From the NCBI GenBank assembly GCA_018697195.1, contig CM031858.1:110174944-110238943 (forward strand): a DNA stretch of 64,000 bases. Reading direction: 5' to 3'. The position numbers and the translations under genes are program-made. This DNA comes from Certhia americana. Its lineage: Eukaryota > Chordata > Aves > Passeriformes > Certhiidae. Under the pieces are notes generated by a model. It searched no databases and was not told where the DNA came from. It saw only the letters and a list, made by a program, of their open reading frames with translations. This document shows positions 37,301-50,860 of this stretch, piece after piece; positions within the stretch are counted from its first letter, which is position 1, and each line of letters begins with the position of its first letter.

Positions 37301-40300
37301 GTCTTCATACCTGTGACATCCTGCCTAAACCTTTCTACTTCCTGAAATGGTCTCTCTGCACCACGCCCAAAATATTTCCTCTACTTCACAGATTTCATCT
37401 CTTTGCACCATACCCAAAGGAGTATTTCCTCTACTTCACAGATTTCAGAGTTGGTCAGCTAAGAAGGCTTGGGCTGATGCTTTGCACTAGGGATGAGTGT
37501 ACAGACTCTCACATGCATTCTCATGTGCATATGCTTTTATGGAGACACAGATCCTCCAAGTCAGTAGTATCTGGAATGACTAGTAGGGTCAAGGGTCACA
37601 GGCATTGTTGTATGAGGATTAGGAAATGGTAGTCAGAACATGCATATTCCTTTTCATACAGCTCTGGTTTCTAATTAAATCTGAGATAAACTTAGAGTAA
37701 AGACCAGAGGAAAGGAAATATTTAGCTTTCTGGGATGCTTACTATCAACGTCTATGTCAGATCCCTCAACAGAGAGAGCTTTTACTGAAGTATATAATTT
37801 AAGCAAAATCCCAGTATTGGGATTGCCCAATTTTCATTTTTTATCTCTTGTAATGTGACTCCATTTCATGCTGTGCTCTATCCAGAGCTGTTCATCACAC
37901 CCCTAGTAATTCCTGACACTTGCTAGGAAATGCTGCTCCACCTGACATCTGTCCTGCAGGTGAGGTACCCCCTTCTCCCCTCACAGAGCTGAGCACCATG
38001 CAGCAATAGAGGTGCACAGCACCGCCCACAGCCACATCCTTTTCCTGTCACATGTGGTACTTTCCATCACTCCTGGCCTGGGACTACACACCTGCAGTTT
38101 GGTCTGTGGACCAGGCTTTCTGCTCAGGTGGGGGACTCCAGCAGCTCCCCAGCAGCTCTCCCACCCTGACCCTGCCCTCCCAGCCTCCACAACATAAACT
38201 CATCCATGCCATCTTGGCTTCCCTTGTTGTGTTTTATGACAGGTGGGCCACCTCCAGATAGAAAATGTCAGAGTTAAAATAAAAGGGAGACGGCATTTGG
38301 TTTTTCTACATTTGTAAAACTGTGTATGATGTGAAGTTTTGAAGTCCAGAGCATCCTCTGCATGGAATAATCCAATTGCCTTGCCACTTAAAATAGACCC
38401 TAATCCAGCTCCAAGTGAGCTGAGCATCCAAATGTGCGTTTATCACATGTGCTCTAAAACGAAAATGTTGCTATTCTTGCTAGATGTAAACAAGATTTTT
38501 AACATTAACACTATGAGTCATTCACTGGCCAAATATCCACAAGAATTTCATTTGTGGGAAAAAAAGCTGGCAAAATTATTTATCAGTATTGTGGCATCCA
38601 CAACCTTGGGTCAAATCCTGTGGTGGTGTAGGGAAAGAGACTCCCATTAACATCAAAGTGGAAATGTGACTTAATGAGTTGAACATACACTAAACTAGGC
38701 CCTTAGAAATCAACCCTTTGGATATTCTGTGTCTAATTATTTTCTAATTATCTAAAAGATCATCTAAGCTTCTTTATAAGCTTCTTATAAACCAACCGAA
38801 GTTCATTATGCTACTATTAGCATTAGTATGACTTGTTATAAATAATAATGTGAATATTTATCTGTCTTGGGGATATATTAAAAAGAACCTCAGGAAAATG
38901 AGGCCATAAAAAGAACTTTGCTGCAGAACCAATATTTTTAAGGGGAATAGTGATTTTGAGTGACTCAGGTTTAAAAACTTCAGAGCACTTTTCAGTTAAA
39001 ATATCGACTAATTTCAGGCTAACTAATCTAATTATTACTCAGTCCAGAAAATATTAGTCTATTTCTCACATGAAGGGAGGACATAGATTCCACACCTACC
39101 TTTTCAGGAACTTTCTCTCTGATTAAATAGTCGTATAAGAATATTTCTTATGTAGGAGTGAAATTGTGTAAAAACAATTCACTCAGCCAAAACAAGCAAA
39201 CAAACAAGACCCCAAAGTCATTTGAAATGCTTCTGCTTTTAGTAGCATAGCTATGGAATGAATCAGCATTAAAAACAAAGAAAAATGAGCTTTTTTTCTT
39301 CTTTTTTTTTTTTTTTTTTCTTTGTAAACCATTCAGTTTGGATAATCCACTTTTTTAAAAAAAGCATCTGCACATCAATTACCCAAGCACTTTAGAATGC
39401 CATAATCTCATTTTGTGACCAGGATGTGAAATACAAATGTCATCCAATTCTATCAGTAAATGACATTTTGGTGCCTTGTATTAGATATTGCACAATATCA
39501 AAAACACCCTGTTTTTTTTTTTTTTCTGTTTTAAAACACAAGAATATGTAAGAGAAAATGGGTATAATATTTATTTTGTAGATTCATCAGAGAGATAGAT
39601 AGGATTTGGTTTATCTACAACAAATTGTAGTGGTAATGACAAAGGGATTTTTAATTCACTTTATGAATTCACAGTGTTAAATCAGTGCTGGGCTGTAAGT
39701 GTTGCAAGTGTACTATTTCCCATATTTCCCAGATATTTTCACCAGCAGATCTGTAGACACAGTTCTGTATGGGCAAAAATGGAGTCTACTAAAGGCACCA
39801 TAGAAAATTTTTCCCTAAAATATTGATTACTTTCCTGGTTGTTAAATCATTATTAAAGCGAGTTGAAAACTCGTTTGCAGTCTCTTCTAATACTACTACT
39901 GTCACAAATGACATCACTTTTTAACAAGATGGATGCTTTCAGTGCTGGGCTCAGAAATGCCAAGCAGAATTAGCAACTTAAAAAAAAAATACATTTCAAT
40001 GTTTATTCATGGTGACAAGTGCTTCTCGCACTGTAGTTCCATGTTGTTGGCCCCCATGATATGGCTGCAGTTTTCTGTTAACTCACCAGCACAGGGCAGC
40101 TCCAAGGAGGCAAGGCAGGAGAAAGCTTGGCAGGGCACAGCCTGGTGAAGCATGCAGAGGGCTGAATTCCACCCTCCTCATTGCTCCAGTCCAGTGAGCT
40201 GCATCCTTCTGAATGCTCTCTCTGCTGTGGCCACCAGAATTATAATAAAAAAATATTTGCAAAGTATTCTTGAGTTGTCTGAAGAAAGGGACTTCACGCA

Positions 40301-43300
40301 GAGAAGATGTCGAGCATAAAACTTAAAGCCTTTAAAAAATATTAGTGTAGGGCAGGCATGCACATTCAGAAGCATCTCTTCTCCTGCTAAGAAAGGAACA
40401 ACAAACAGGCACAAGCTTTGCATAGAAGATGATTTGCTGAAATGGAATCAGTTGGTCATATGACCCTTTCAGACACTGGAATTAAGCAGTGAGCAGTTAC
40501 TCCCCAGCGCTAGTGTGCTACCACTGCTGTTGCCACGTTTCTGTCTTTTCTGTCATGGGCAAAGCCATCTCTTTAGAAAATACTTCTGAACCTTTTCAAA
40601 TCCTTTTTTCCTTTTCTCAGGAACAAAGTTGTCAGCACTACATTGTCTGTTTCATGTTTAGCATTGATGTCTTTCATCACAGTAAGTCGGCCACGGCTCC
40701 AAAGAGGGGGATTTTCCTCTCAAGCCATGCTTGTTTTATTTTCCCCACTCCATAACTAACCAGCAGGAGGTGCAGTCAATAACGTGTTCTCTCAATTGAC
40801 AAGTAAGAGATGTGTAATTCCAGTTGTTTGCCAAGTCGAGAGGACCAGGGAGGAGTCTCTGAGGAACCAGTGAAAAATGTACACCACCAGATGCACATGA
40901 GATACTGTTACTTCATTAAAGCACTAGGAAACTCCAAAGAATACTATGCCACCTGAAATATAAAAGGATCCTTCAGGAGTTATTCTGCATTCAGGACTCC
41001 AATGATCTTTCTGTGCTGACTGTTGGGCTGACTCTCCTTAACCAGCACTGCCCTTAAAATGCCTTCCAACATGCTTGCAGGAGGAAAAGTGTTTGTAGGA
41101 TATGGCAACCAGCTGTTAGGCAGACATCTCTACTGCAGACTCCCGCACTGCCCCTGAAATCAACAAGGTTTTATAGGTCTACCTTGAAGTCATGTTTTCT
41201 CCTTCATTTGACCCTCAGCTTTTATTGCCCTGGGAAGTAACTGCCAGTCTGCTTAGTGTTCTGTGGTTTATCTAAGATCTTGGGGAAAGAATCATAGGAA
41301 AACACAATGAAAATATTACATAATATAAAGAAGAGCAGAAGCCAGATGAATGCAGGCAAAGTACCTTTAAAAGGGACTTTTTCTCTCATGGCTGAGGACA
41401 AAGAGGTGTGAGACGATGCCTTGGAGCATGTATTGTCTCTCTTTATGTGTTGCAGTGGGAAATCAAATTTACCTGAACAGTAGGAAGGGTGGAAACAGTG
41501 AAACCCCAAGCAACATTAGTATATACAGCTGAGCCACAGCACCCAAGAGAACAGAATCTGGGTCACAGTCTTGTCTTACCTTACAACATGATGAAATGGC
41601 CTCTGAAGAGCACAACCAATGACCAAAAAGCAAAAGAAAGAGGAGTTTGGCTACTCTAAAGCCTCAGGAACAAGACTGCAGTTTTTTTCTCTATAAGGGG
41701 CATTTGAAATCTAAATCAAATTCTTAAAAGGGGAAAACTGCCAGGAAGCACATTCACACCCCTCCTGTTATTTTTCTTTCTTCTCACTGTTTTTTGGCTT
41801 TTCAGTGTGTATTGCATCAGGTGTGAAGCTTTATGCCTTATCTTACTTGTCTGTATGTAAAAGGCACCTGCATTTTGCCAAAGCATGAGCTGAGACACAG
41901 GCCATAGTAAGTCTGTCTTTGATGGTAATGTTTAATTCAGCTTGCATTTCAGAATCAAGAACCATGGGGCAGTTGCTTCCAAGCAGCATTTTAAGGATTA
42001 AGCTCACATGGTGAGTATGATACAACATGATTTTCAAAGCAACTAAATGTCTGCACCTACCTTAAACTTCCAGGGAACTCAAATTGCTCAGCACATCTGA
42101 AAAAAGAAAGCTGTTGCTGCTGTAATAAAATCTCTGAAAGAGACAGGTTAATAGCTCTTACTAATTAATTTTTTTTCCTTATTAATACTTTCTTCCCTTA
42201 CCAGTGCAGGGAACCCTACAGAATCTCAGGTACAGCTAGCATTTCTCTTTGCTCCAAACAAAGCCTACAAGAAAGCAACAAAGTCTATAAACCTTTGTCT
42301 ATTGCTGTGCACATAATCTCAAAGCTGACCTATTCCATCAGTTCAGCTTTACAGCTATTTTGGTTAGCAACAATAAAACATCAAGTTTGCACAAGGCTTT
42401 ACCCATGCTATAAATAAGCAGTGAGGGGGTTATATGGCAAAGTATTTCCAGTTTTTCACTTTAACTTTGTCTAGCTTTGTATCACACCTAAACTGTCCTA
42501 CAGCAGGTGGAGACCAGGGCATCATATACATAATGGCAAAGATGATCTTGGAAGATAGCTGTGATTTTGTTTCCAACATATCAAGGAAATCTGATCAAAT
42601 GTGACGTTGCCCTCATCAGGTGGGTCTGGAAAACTCTGCCCAGGACAATTCAAAAGAAATTCATGGCTTTTGCAGTTTATCACACTGAGCATGGCCAGCT
42701 TCACATGGTCTCTGCTGACCCTCCAGATGGGCCTTTGTCAGTTCTTTCATACCAGTTTATTTCTTCTCTGCCAGCCTCATCCTCACAAAAGGAAACAGCA
42801 TCTTTGTTCTGCCCTGAGAGCAGTGCTGGAAAGGGTTAATTTTGCACCGTCTGACTTCTGTGTAAACACTGCTGACATTTCATCACTGGGATTTGTCACT
42901 AGCCAAAATAAGATCATATTCACCAGTCTAAAGGCACTGAAGAAGTGTCACTGGCATCTCTGTGCTTATGGCTGCATTACTGTCTCTGCTACAGATCTTG
43001 TTTTCACAGATTAAGAACATCCAGGGAAAGTTCTGTATGCACGGCTGAAGCTATTTAAGAGCTGTGTTTTAGAAGAAATGTGAGGACAGACAGAAAAATG
43101 CAAAGCAACACATGAGACAGAATAAAAACAGTCAGAAGGAATACATTAATTAAAGTACTGTCCTAGAAAAAGGAATGGTCTTCCTTAGGCTTAGATGAGA
43201 ACTCAGAAAAGCTTATTGACAAAGGCAAGGTGGGGCTTTTTGGTCCCTTACCCACTTTTGCATAACTGCACCCAAACAGAATTCAAGAATTTAGGGTGAA

Positions 43301-44253
43301 GATGAATGAAAGGAAAAGCATCTTTCTAAGGCACTTTGCCTGCTTTGGTACCTGGATTTGCAAACTGAAATATCTGGAAGTGAAACAGCTCAAGGCTATG
43401 TTACAACTCTCTGGACATTCGCTCTGACTTCTACAGCATGACTAAAATGAGGTGAGGACAGCTGTGCAGCAGCTTCTCTGATGAGCTACTGGAGAGAGGG
43501 GCTGTAAACTGAGGGCAAACCTTGCCCTAATAATTTTAATGGGTGACATTTAAAGCACAATATAAATTTAAGGCAAACAATATGAGCTAAACCAATACAA
43601 TATAATCTATGATTTGTAAGTGCTGTTGCTAGTTACTCTTTTTGTGCAAGTACTGTAAAATGACAGCCAGCCCAGGATAAGTTAATGCCAAAAGATGGGT
43701 TTGTGCTCTGAGCTCTGCTATGCCTGAGCTAATCTTCTGGGTAGGAAAAGCATAAAAATTACAAGTATCCAAGAATAAGTAACGCTTGTAAGTTTTCGGC
43801 AAGGAGATAATGAGACAAGTTCACCAGTTGGCTCAGCCTTACTGATCCAGACACAGTGATGACTCCTGGCAGGCACAAGGATGAGATATAAGAAGCAGGT
43901 CACAACTTTTAATCTAATAGGCCAGAGAAGTGGGATTCAAGGCAGAAAAGTCTGGGGTTTGGGTATCCAACCACCTGCCCCAAAATAACGTAGCCTGTCC
44001 TGAGCCACAGGGAGGACTTGGCTCCCATTCCCACACCCTCAGGCTTTACCCTGCAGGCATTACTGCTACTGGGGAGGAGAGCTTATTCTGGAAAGTCATT
44101 AGCTTTTTTCTTCCTGTGATGAACATTGGAATCACCACTTGATCTTTGCTTTTGGGAAGGAAACCTGAGGCCTGTGTTCCTTAGAAGGCAACAGTCACAG
44201 TTTGTGGTGATCTGTATAGGTGCCTATAAACTGTTAAAATGAAAGGTTTAAGC
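34335..44253. other. Non-coding upstream flank
   Basis: No gene is supported. The stretch holds a tandem duplication at 37351-37447, a possible degraded amniote repeat near 38605-38690, and T-rich runs near 39290-39320 and 39511-39525. Open frames reach about 137 codons, without domains and compatible with chance. Confidence 0.6.
37351..37447. repeat. Diverged tandem duplication, about 48 bp
   Basis: Copy one (37351-37397) and copy two (37398-37447) both read TCTCT(C/T)TGCACCA, then CCCAAA, then TATTTCCTCTACTTCACAGA and TTTCA. They differ by a few substitutions and a three-base insertion, so the duplication is older than the one at 20431. Confidence 0.92.
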
Positions 44254-44540
44254 TCATATTCTGCTTAAACAGCCCCAGGAGGGAGATACTTCAGAATCAG
44301 ATAATTTCAGCCCCAAGGGGAAAAAATTTGTCAAAAACCAGCACTGCAACACCCTAAAACACCTGCTCTCTGTGACACTGTGCAAGGCAGCCTGTGACCA
44401 CATGGGCAGATGGAGTAGTTGATTGTGGGGCCAGGAGGCACCAGCATATCCAGCAGGGATGTTGGTGGAAGAGGCAGGAGGGTCCTCTGTGCAGCCAAAC
44501 ACCACACAGGGGACACCCACCCGAAAAGGAGCAGAGATGC

Positions 44541-44946
44541 TGGCACTGGCCACAATGGTGTGCACATCCACAGTGAAGGCTAGAGGAGGAGTTGGGCAGC
44601 TGAACCCCACTCCTCGTACCACCTTCTCTAGTTTGATATCAAGGACAACTTTCAGGCCCAAGAACAAAATCAACAGTGAAGTGAGAAGGAAAAAGAAGGA
44701 TGGAGCTTCATAACCTGAAGCTATGGTTAGACAATTGATTCTACTTTGCTAATGGACCAGAACTTATAAAAGTGTGAGACCTTGCGATCGGTTGTCCATT
44801 TTGTGACTATTTAGTGTGCATCTTGGGTGTGGTCTGGCTGGACTCTTGCATGGCCCAAGAGTACCCATTGAGACCTTTTAATAAATATCTACTTTTTCCT
44901 TTGCCCTGTCTGGTCTCTGTTCCAGGTCTGCCTCTAGAAGGCATCA
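44541..44946 (+). mobile_element. Probable solo LTR of an avian endogenous retrovirus
   Basis: The 3' half has the layout of an LTR: a TATA box (TTATAAAAG, 44764-44772), then about 110 bases later AATAAA (44880-44885), then a T/C-rich U5 ending AGGCATCA. In avian ERV LTRs such a 'GTCTGGTCTCTGTTCCAGGT...GGCATCA' end is familiar. The 3' boundary at 44946 is fairly firm. The 5' boundary is tentative: GATGC occurs directly after the end (44947-44951) and also at 44536-44540 just before a TG, which would be a 5-bp target-site duplication as made by ERVL-type elements. If that pairing is coincidence, the LTR may start elsewhere (for example near 44721). No internal retroviral gene is recognised. 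Confidence 0.6.
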
Positions 44947-45373
44947 GATGCACATCTCCTTCATGCCCATCTTGGCTGTTTGCCATGGATGAGTGTTTCC
45001 TTGTCCTCTCAGCTTCCATGCACAGTGCTTTTCTTGCCTGTAGATCCTGGTGTAGACACACTAATTGCACACTGCATGCAACCCCAGCCCTAGAGGTGCA
45101 ACACACACCACTCTGGCAGGGAGGGAGCTCACCTTCTGCCAGGAGAGAGGTGGTGAGTAACACTACGCCCAGAAGTCATGTGTATACCTTGTGAAGGCAG
45201 TGCAGAGTTTTCACACAGCTGCAGCTTAGCAAGGAAGACCTTGCAGGAGAGGATGCTGTGGGAAGGAGGAAGCCTGGAGGCCTGAGCTGGAAAGTGCAAG
45301 ACAGGAGCTTGGAGAATTTAATCTCTCAAACTGGTTCTCAAAGAGCCAGTTCAGGGCTTGGGGCATTGAAAAG

Positions 45374-45903
45374 ATCATAGAATCATAGAACCATTAGGAT
45401 TGGAAAAGATCTCCAAGACTGAGTCCAACCTACGACTGAACACAACTATGCCAGCTAAACCACAGCACATAAATGCTACATCCAGTCATTTCTTCACAGG
45501 ATGGTGACTCCAACTTCCTGAACTGCTTAACCATTCTGAACTGCTTAACATTCCAGTGCTTAACCACACTTTCCTGATGTTCAACCTGAACCCACCCTGG
45601 TCCAGTGTGAGGCTATGTCCGCTCATCTGGTTACTTGCAATGGAAAGAGACCGCCCCCCACCTGGCTACAGCCTCCTTTCAGGCAGTGGTAGTGAGTGAC
45701 AAGGTCTCCTCTGAGCATCCTTTTCTCCAGGATAAACAGCCCCATCTCTCTCACATGACACACTCTAGACCCTTCACCAGCTTCACTGCCCTTCTCTGGA
45801 CATGCTCCAGCACATCACTGAAATTCCTGTAGTGAGCATCCAGATCTCGACAGAGCCCTCAAGGTGCAACCTCACCAGTGCTGAGGTGTGGCCTCACCAG
45901 TGC
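45374..45903 (-). mobile_element. CR1 LINE 3' fragment
   Basis: Read on the plus strand this is the reverse complement of a CR1 3' end. It begins with the terminal ATCATAGAATCATAGAA repeat (octamer ATTCTATG on the element's strand). It continues through the familiar GATGTTCAACCTGAACC, AGGTCTCCTCTGAGCATCCT, TTTTCTCCAGGATAAACAGC, GACCCTTCACCAGCTTCACT and CTTCTCTGGACATGCTCCAG blocks, and fades out after GGTGTGGCCTCACCAGTGCT. It is a 5'-truncated, non-coding copy, as is usual for CR1. A short internal duplication (CTGAACTGCTTAAC twice, 45519-45550) is present. Confidence 0.95.
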
Positions 45904-48900
45904 TTTTGGCACATCTTCTGTATGTGCCAGAAGACAGGAACAGGGCAGAGCCTTTCTTCTCTGGTCCATGAATTCACATTTCGCCCATGGAGGCAGACAT
46001 GAATTGCTATTTCTGCATGATGGGTGTTTGCAATACCCATATTTCTACATGGGGGGTTCAGGATGGCTGAAATGGCCGAAAATCTGCAGTGACACAAAAC
46101 TGCCAATAAAATTGCAGGAGGCTGTAGGAGTCCCTGCTAGAGTGCTGGAAGAAGACATGCCCTAGGTCCCAACTCAGCCCTGCTAGGCAGATATGAGCGG
46201 TCCTTGAAGGGATTTTCTGTGTCTCACGTGATGTGCACAGCAGCCAGAGTGGCATATCCCTGTAGAAAATGAGGTGCGATGTTTGCTTTCCCATCAATTC
46301 GGTAAATGTAACCAGTACAGCAACCAACCAGCGCTCCACCCTCAAGAAAAACACCACCATTTTAACAGCTAAACAGCCACCTCCTCTTCATGGATCTCAA
46401 TGACACTCAGAGACTGAAATGGTAGTATTGTGATGAGTTAAGGAAGACACTGCAGAAATGAAGTACTTGGCTAGTGTGGCTGTGGGGCACATCTGTTAGG
46501 CAGATGAATAGGAAAACATTGTCAAGTCTAAGATTACATTCTTTAGGCAGAGCAGAAGCAGCTGCCTCCTGGTTCAGGTCACACCAAGCTGATAATAACA
46601 GCTGATAATAACATGGGTTAATATATATGTTTCTAGTCAACCTTGTAATTTGGGTAGAAAGAATGAGTGTTGGTTAATTTTTATTCTTGTTCTTTTGCTG
46701 GGACATAGTAACAAAGAGGACACAGTAGGCAAGTGTGAGATGTCACCCTTTAAATTCACATGGCTTTGTCCTTAAACAGTAAAGATTTTTTTTATCACTA
46801 CTGACACCTCAATATATAGCAAAGGACACCCTGAAATGGTCATTGCAATTTCAAATGAATGAACATCAGTACACCACATTGTCAAAAGGAATTATCCACA
46901 AAACCAGGGCATTTGAAAGCTGAACTTTCACATAGTTACAGAATCTTATACAGCTGGTAGCAATGGGAAATAACTCCATGCAGTGTTTTACATGGACATG
47001 TTTGAATTGCACATACAAGAACCTTCCATTGTTCACTCTGCTAGTGTGAGTATATAATTTTCCTGCTGTCCTTTTCCCCCTTTTGTTCTTTTCAGCTATT
47101 TTGTGATTAACACTGCCTGGAGAAGAATTTCAGTATATTCTCTAGTTTAGCAGGATGTGAGTGAGGTGGTGCTGCTGCATGAATCTTTTAAAAGCAGCCT
47201 AAGAAATATTTAAGACCTTAGTCTAGGAGGAACAGCTCTCCCAGGCATAATTTTTGGTGCTGGTTGCAGCAGGGAGCGTATGCTGTGAGGAAAGTATTAT
47301 TTTTCTAAATGGAAGGTGTCAGATGGTCACGCAATGTGACTGCATGTTCGAGATCACTGCCTCCCATCTGCAATTTGTGACGTGTGAAAGATTCTGCCCA
47401 AATGTGCTCACCAACTGGAAAACCTCGGCACTTTTTTTTTCTTATCAGGAGAGACCAAGATAACCAATGGTTTTACAGATCAGGGATCCTATCAAATTAA
47501 TATCATTCTAGGATAAAATCTGCTTTAAATACAACCACTAAACTCCAGCAAAGTTAACTAGTACATACAAGTTCATTCAACTGATTAAAAATCCTTACTA
47601 GTAAAACAAGAAAATATACATGGAATTTTTTTCAAGAAAAGTATGCTGCTCCTATCTTTTAGTTGAAGGTTTGGTATAAAATGTGACAGTCTTTTCCAGC
47701 ACTAATTAATGCCACCTAATTATAACACTTACTAGGCTCAAGCCAGGCATTAATATATTGTGAATAGTTTCTCCTTGTCCAGCTTCCCGCTGGATCACAC
47801 AAGATGATTGCTTTTTGCCTCTCTCTGTTGGTTAAATGGATGCCACTGTGGCTAGGGCAGAATCTCAACAAAGATTATTTGCCTTCAGCAGAGAATATGC
47901 ACCCTACCAAGAGGGGAAGGTGCTCCAGACCAGGGTGGTTGGCAATGCCTGCCCTGCCCTCTGCTTGGTGAAGGCAGCCCATCGAAGGGGTTATGAGCCA
48001 GTGAGTCAAACCCCATCTGTGCTGATGGTGGGAGCAGGGCATGGCTGCCCCTGGACTCCAGGATGCCTGCTGCAAGGTTCAGGGGCTACATGGAGCCAGG
48101 AGAGCCTGCTAGCAATTACCCTGGTTGAGACAGGACAGAAAGTGGTCCTATGAGGCAGTAGTCAGGCTACCCCAGCATCCCATCTGGCCAGTGTATGGTG
48201 ATAAACCTGTGTGATCTTTGCCTGCCACAGTGGCTCACTCAGTGTTAGTAAATCCCAGATACCACAAACAGGAGTACTCGGAGAATTCAGGGGATGGATA
48301 TAAACCCCACTCAACCACTGGAGCATCCTCAAGTGTTTTATAGTCTGAACTGACAGCTACCAGAGGAGAACTCCTCTCATGTGAGTTACTATTTTTGATG
48401 ACCAGTAAGTTCTTTCCATTTTATTTCCCTTCTTGGTTCACCCAGGAGGTAATAGAGCAGGTATCTGTGCCAGCTCCCTGTAAAGGAGCAGATGTGCTCA
48501 TGATTCAGCACTGGATGCCTGTCTGAGGAAGGGCTGCTGACCAAGGCTGTGTGATGGACAGGGCCATTACAGGTGTGGCTGCAGCTATTTGCATGCAGCA
48601 GAGTTGTTTGCAACCTAACTGGTGTACACACAGACCGAGGAACAAGAGGGAGGCACTTGTGCAAATTGGTTAAAACCTTTCCAAGAAGATAGGGACTTGC
48701 CCACATGCCAAGGACACTGTTTTCACCACTGTTATTGGTGCTGGGGTGAATAGATTACAGATACCTCTACTGTCCCCCATTACCACACAGAGAGGCTTCA
48801 GGGATGCATTCTTAAAGAAAAGACAGTGAACAAGGTGCAGGTAGAAAGAATTTGAATAACAGCCCTTCATTAGCTAAGTGAGTATAGCAAAGGTAGATGG

Positions 48901-49604
48901 TAGATGACAAAATATGTTGCCTTGGGAGAGGGCCATCACACCAACCTGGAAAAGAGGAAAAATTTTGGTTTTACATCTGATAGACGTCTCTTCTAGGATA
49001 AATACCAAGTACTAGTTACAGGTGCAGGCATCTTTATTTGATAAATGACCCCTGGGTCAGGGAGCTCCTTCTTATGTGAAGCCATGCCAGATATACCCAC
49101 TGAGTTCTGCTTGGTCTTGCTAACTCCAGTCTAACAGGATGCAGGCAAGCCTTCCTCAAGTGTTTCAGAGCCACCTTCTAGTTTAGTAGCAGCCCTCCTA
49201 ATCAGCCTATACCCATGTGTGCTTCTGCCTACACTATTCTGTAGACTCTTCTCCATGCCTGTGTTTACCCTTTTACTTGCCTTATGGATGCACACAGCCA
49301 GAGAGGAAATATCTCTTCAGAGCCTTTGTTTTTTACACAAAATAAATGCCCTATGGTCTCGCAGACAAAAATATCTTCATTCCTCTGAGCCTTCCAGCCC
49401 TTTTCTCCTGCCCAGACCATGTTCTTTTTCTTGTGTTTTAGTCACCTCTCTATTTCTGATGATGCCTTTTCCCTGCACAGTGGATGAGTATTTCTCTATT
49501 CATGCCACAGCTATGTGATCAGATATTCAGCCCAGGCTGAATGGCTTCAGCAGGCTGTTTTTCCTAAGTTACCCTTTGATGTACTGGTATGGGTCCTTCT
49601 TTTT
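45904..49604. other. Non-coding upstream flank
   Basis: No gene is supported. A perfect 13-base tandem duplication (AGCTGATAATAAC) lies at 46587-46612. The stretch at 47830-48150 is somewhat GC-richer, with open frames on both strands but no recognisable domain. Confidence 0.55.
46587..46612. repeat. Perfect 13-bp tandem duplication
   Basis: AGCTGATAATAAC is repeated exactly at 46587-46599 and 46600-46612. Confidence 0.95.
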
Positions 49605-49609
49605 CCAAG

Positions 49610-49776
49610 TGTCATGGTTTAACCCCAACTGGGAACTAAGTGTTCAAGATAAGCACTACTTAGCAACAACTAAAACATCAGTGTGTTACCAGCATTATTG
49701 TCACACTGAGTCCAAAACAAAGCATTGTACCAGCTACTGGGAGAAGAGAAACTCTACCCCAGACAAAACTAGGACA
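49610..49776 (+). mobile_element. Short solo LTR (ERVL-type) with 5-bp target-site duplication
   Basis: The element starts TGTCATGGTTTAACCCCAAC and ends AAACTAGGACA, with the canonical TG...CA termini. It is flanked by the direct repeat CCAAG (49605-49609 and 49777-49781). The interior ACTAAAACATCAGTGTGTTA and TACCAGCTACTGGGAGAAGA match an avian LTR family I remember well from songbird genomes. At 167 bases it is much shorter than I would expect, so the middle appears deleted. No internal retroviral sequence is present. Confidence 0.85.
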
Positions 49777-50860
49777 CCAAGCAGTATCTATCAATCAACT
49801 CTCAGTTCATTAAAAAAGAAACAAACACTGAGTTTCTATTACTTTTTTGAGCAAGAGGAGTGGGGAGCTTGCTAAAGGTACTTCAAAATGAATTTGAAAT
49901 GGAGGTCTTTTTCCCAGGTGTTCAGGCATGGTGGAAAATAGTACTTCTGAGCACAGCTTCCTGCACTTAGCTTGAAGCCCACCTCACCCAGGCTTGCTCA
50001 TTGCTGTCAGACCATGAGCCCAGAGCCCTGGACAGTTTGCTCTTAGGAAAGCATACAATACTACAGCTCCAAGAGAAGGTCTCTGCCATGCTCAGCACTG
50101 ATTTAGCAAATCAATAACTTACCCTAAGCCTTCCATCCTTTCTCTGCTCTTGCCCCATAGGAAGTGACGGCAGCCTTCTGATTGTGTTTATGCTTACTTT
50201 TGCCATAATTACTCTATCTTCCCCCTCGTTTCCCTGCTGCAAAAGGCAGCTCAATGGTAGTACTGGTGGTTTCTCTTTGGTGGCCACAGGGCCACCATGT
50301 CCTTCAGAGCTGCTAAGCAAGGAGCTTGCTATAAATCACAAAAGTGCAGTAAATACATTTTGTCAGCATTCAGTAGTAGGAAAGTCAAATGAAAAAAGGG
50401 AAAATAGCCACTGTATTTCAGAGGCCAGAGTCTGCTGAGACATTTCCCCACATGGACCATACTATAGGACCCTTTATTTGTTTGTTTTTTAAAGCCTGAG
50501 ACAAAACAGCCAAGGTTTTAGAAGCTCTAAGGAAAAAAAAAAGCAAAAATAGGCCAATAATTTGTCACCTACTGTATCCCAAAACATGGTGAGCTGACAA
50601 GTGACCAAAACATATCCAAATATTATGTGCATGAGGCAGGAAGTTTGGTGGAGACAGATTTGAAGGAAGATTTTGTATTGCTCAGAGAGTCGCCCAAGCA
50701 TGGCCAGGCTGGAATTCCATCTGTTAGGCTGTGTTCAATGAACTGGGTCATTTTCAATGGTTCACTAAGTTCTGACTATCTAAAAAGTAGAGTTATTATG
50801 CTTTTAAAATCTTGGCTGCAGGGGAAGTTCACCTTACTGTTTTTCACCATCATCCATGAG

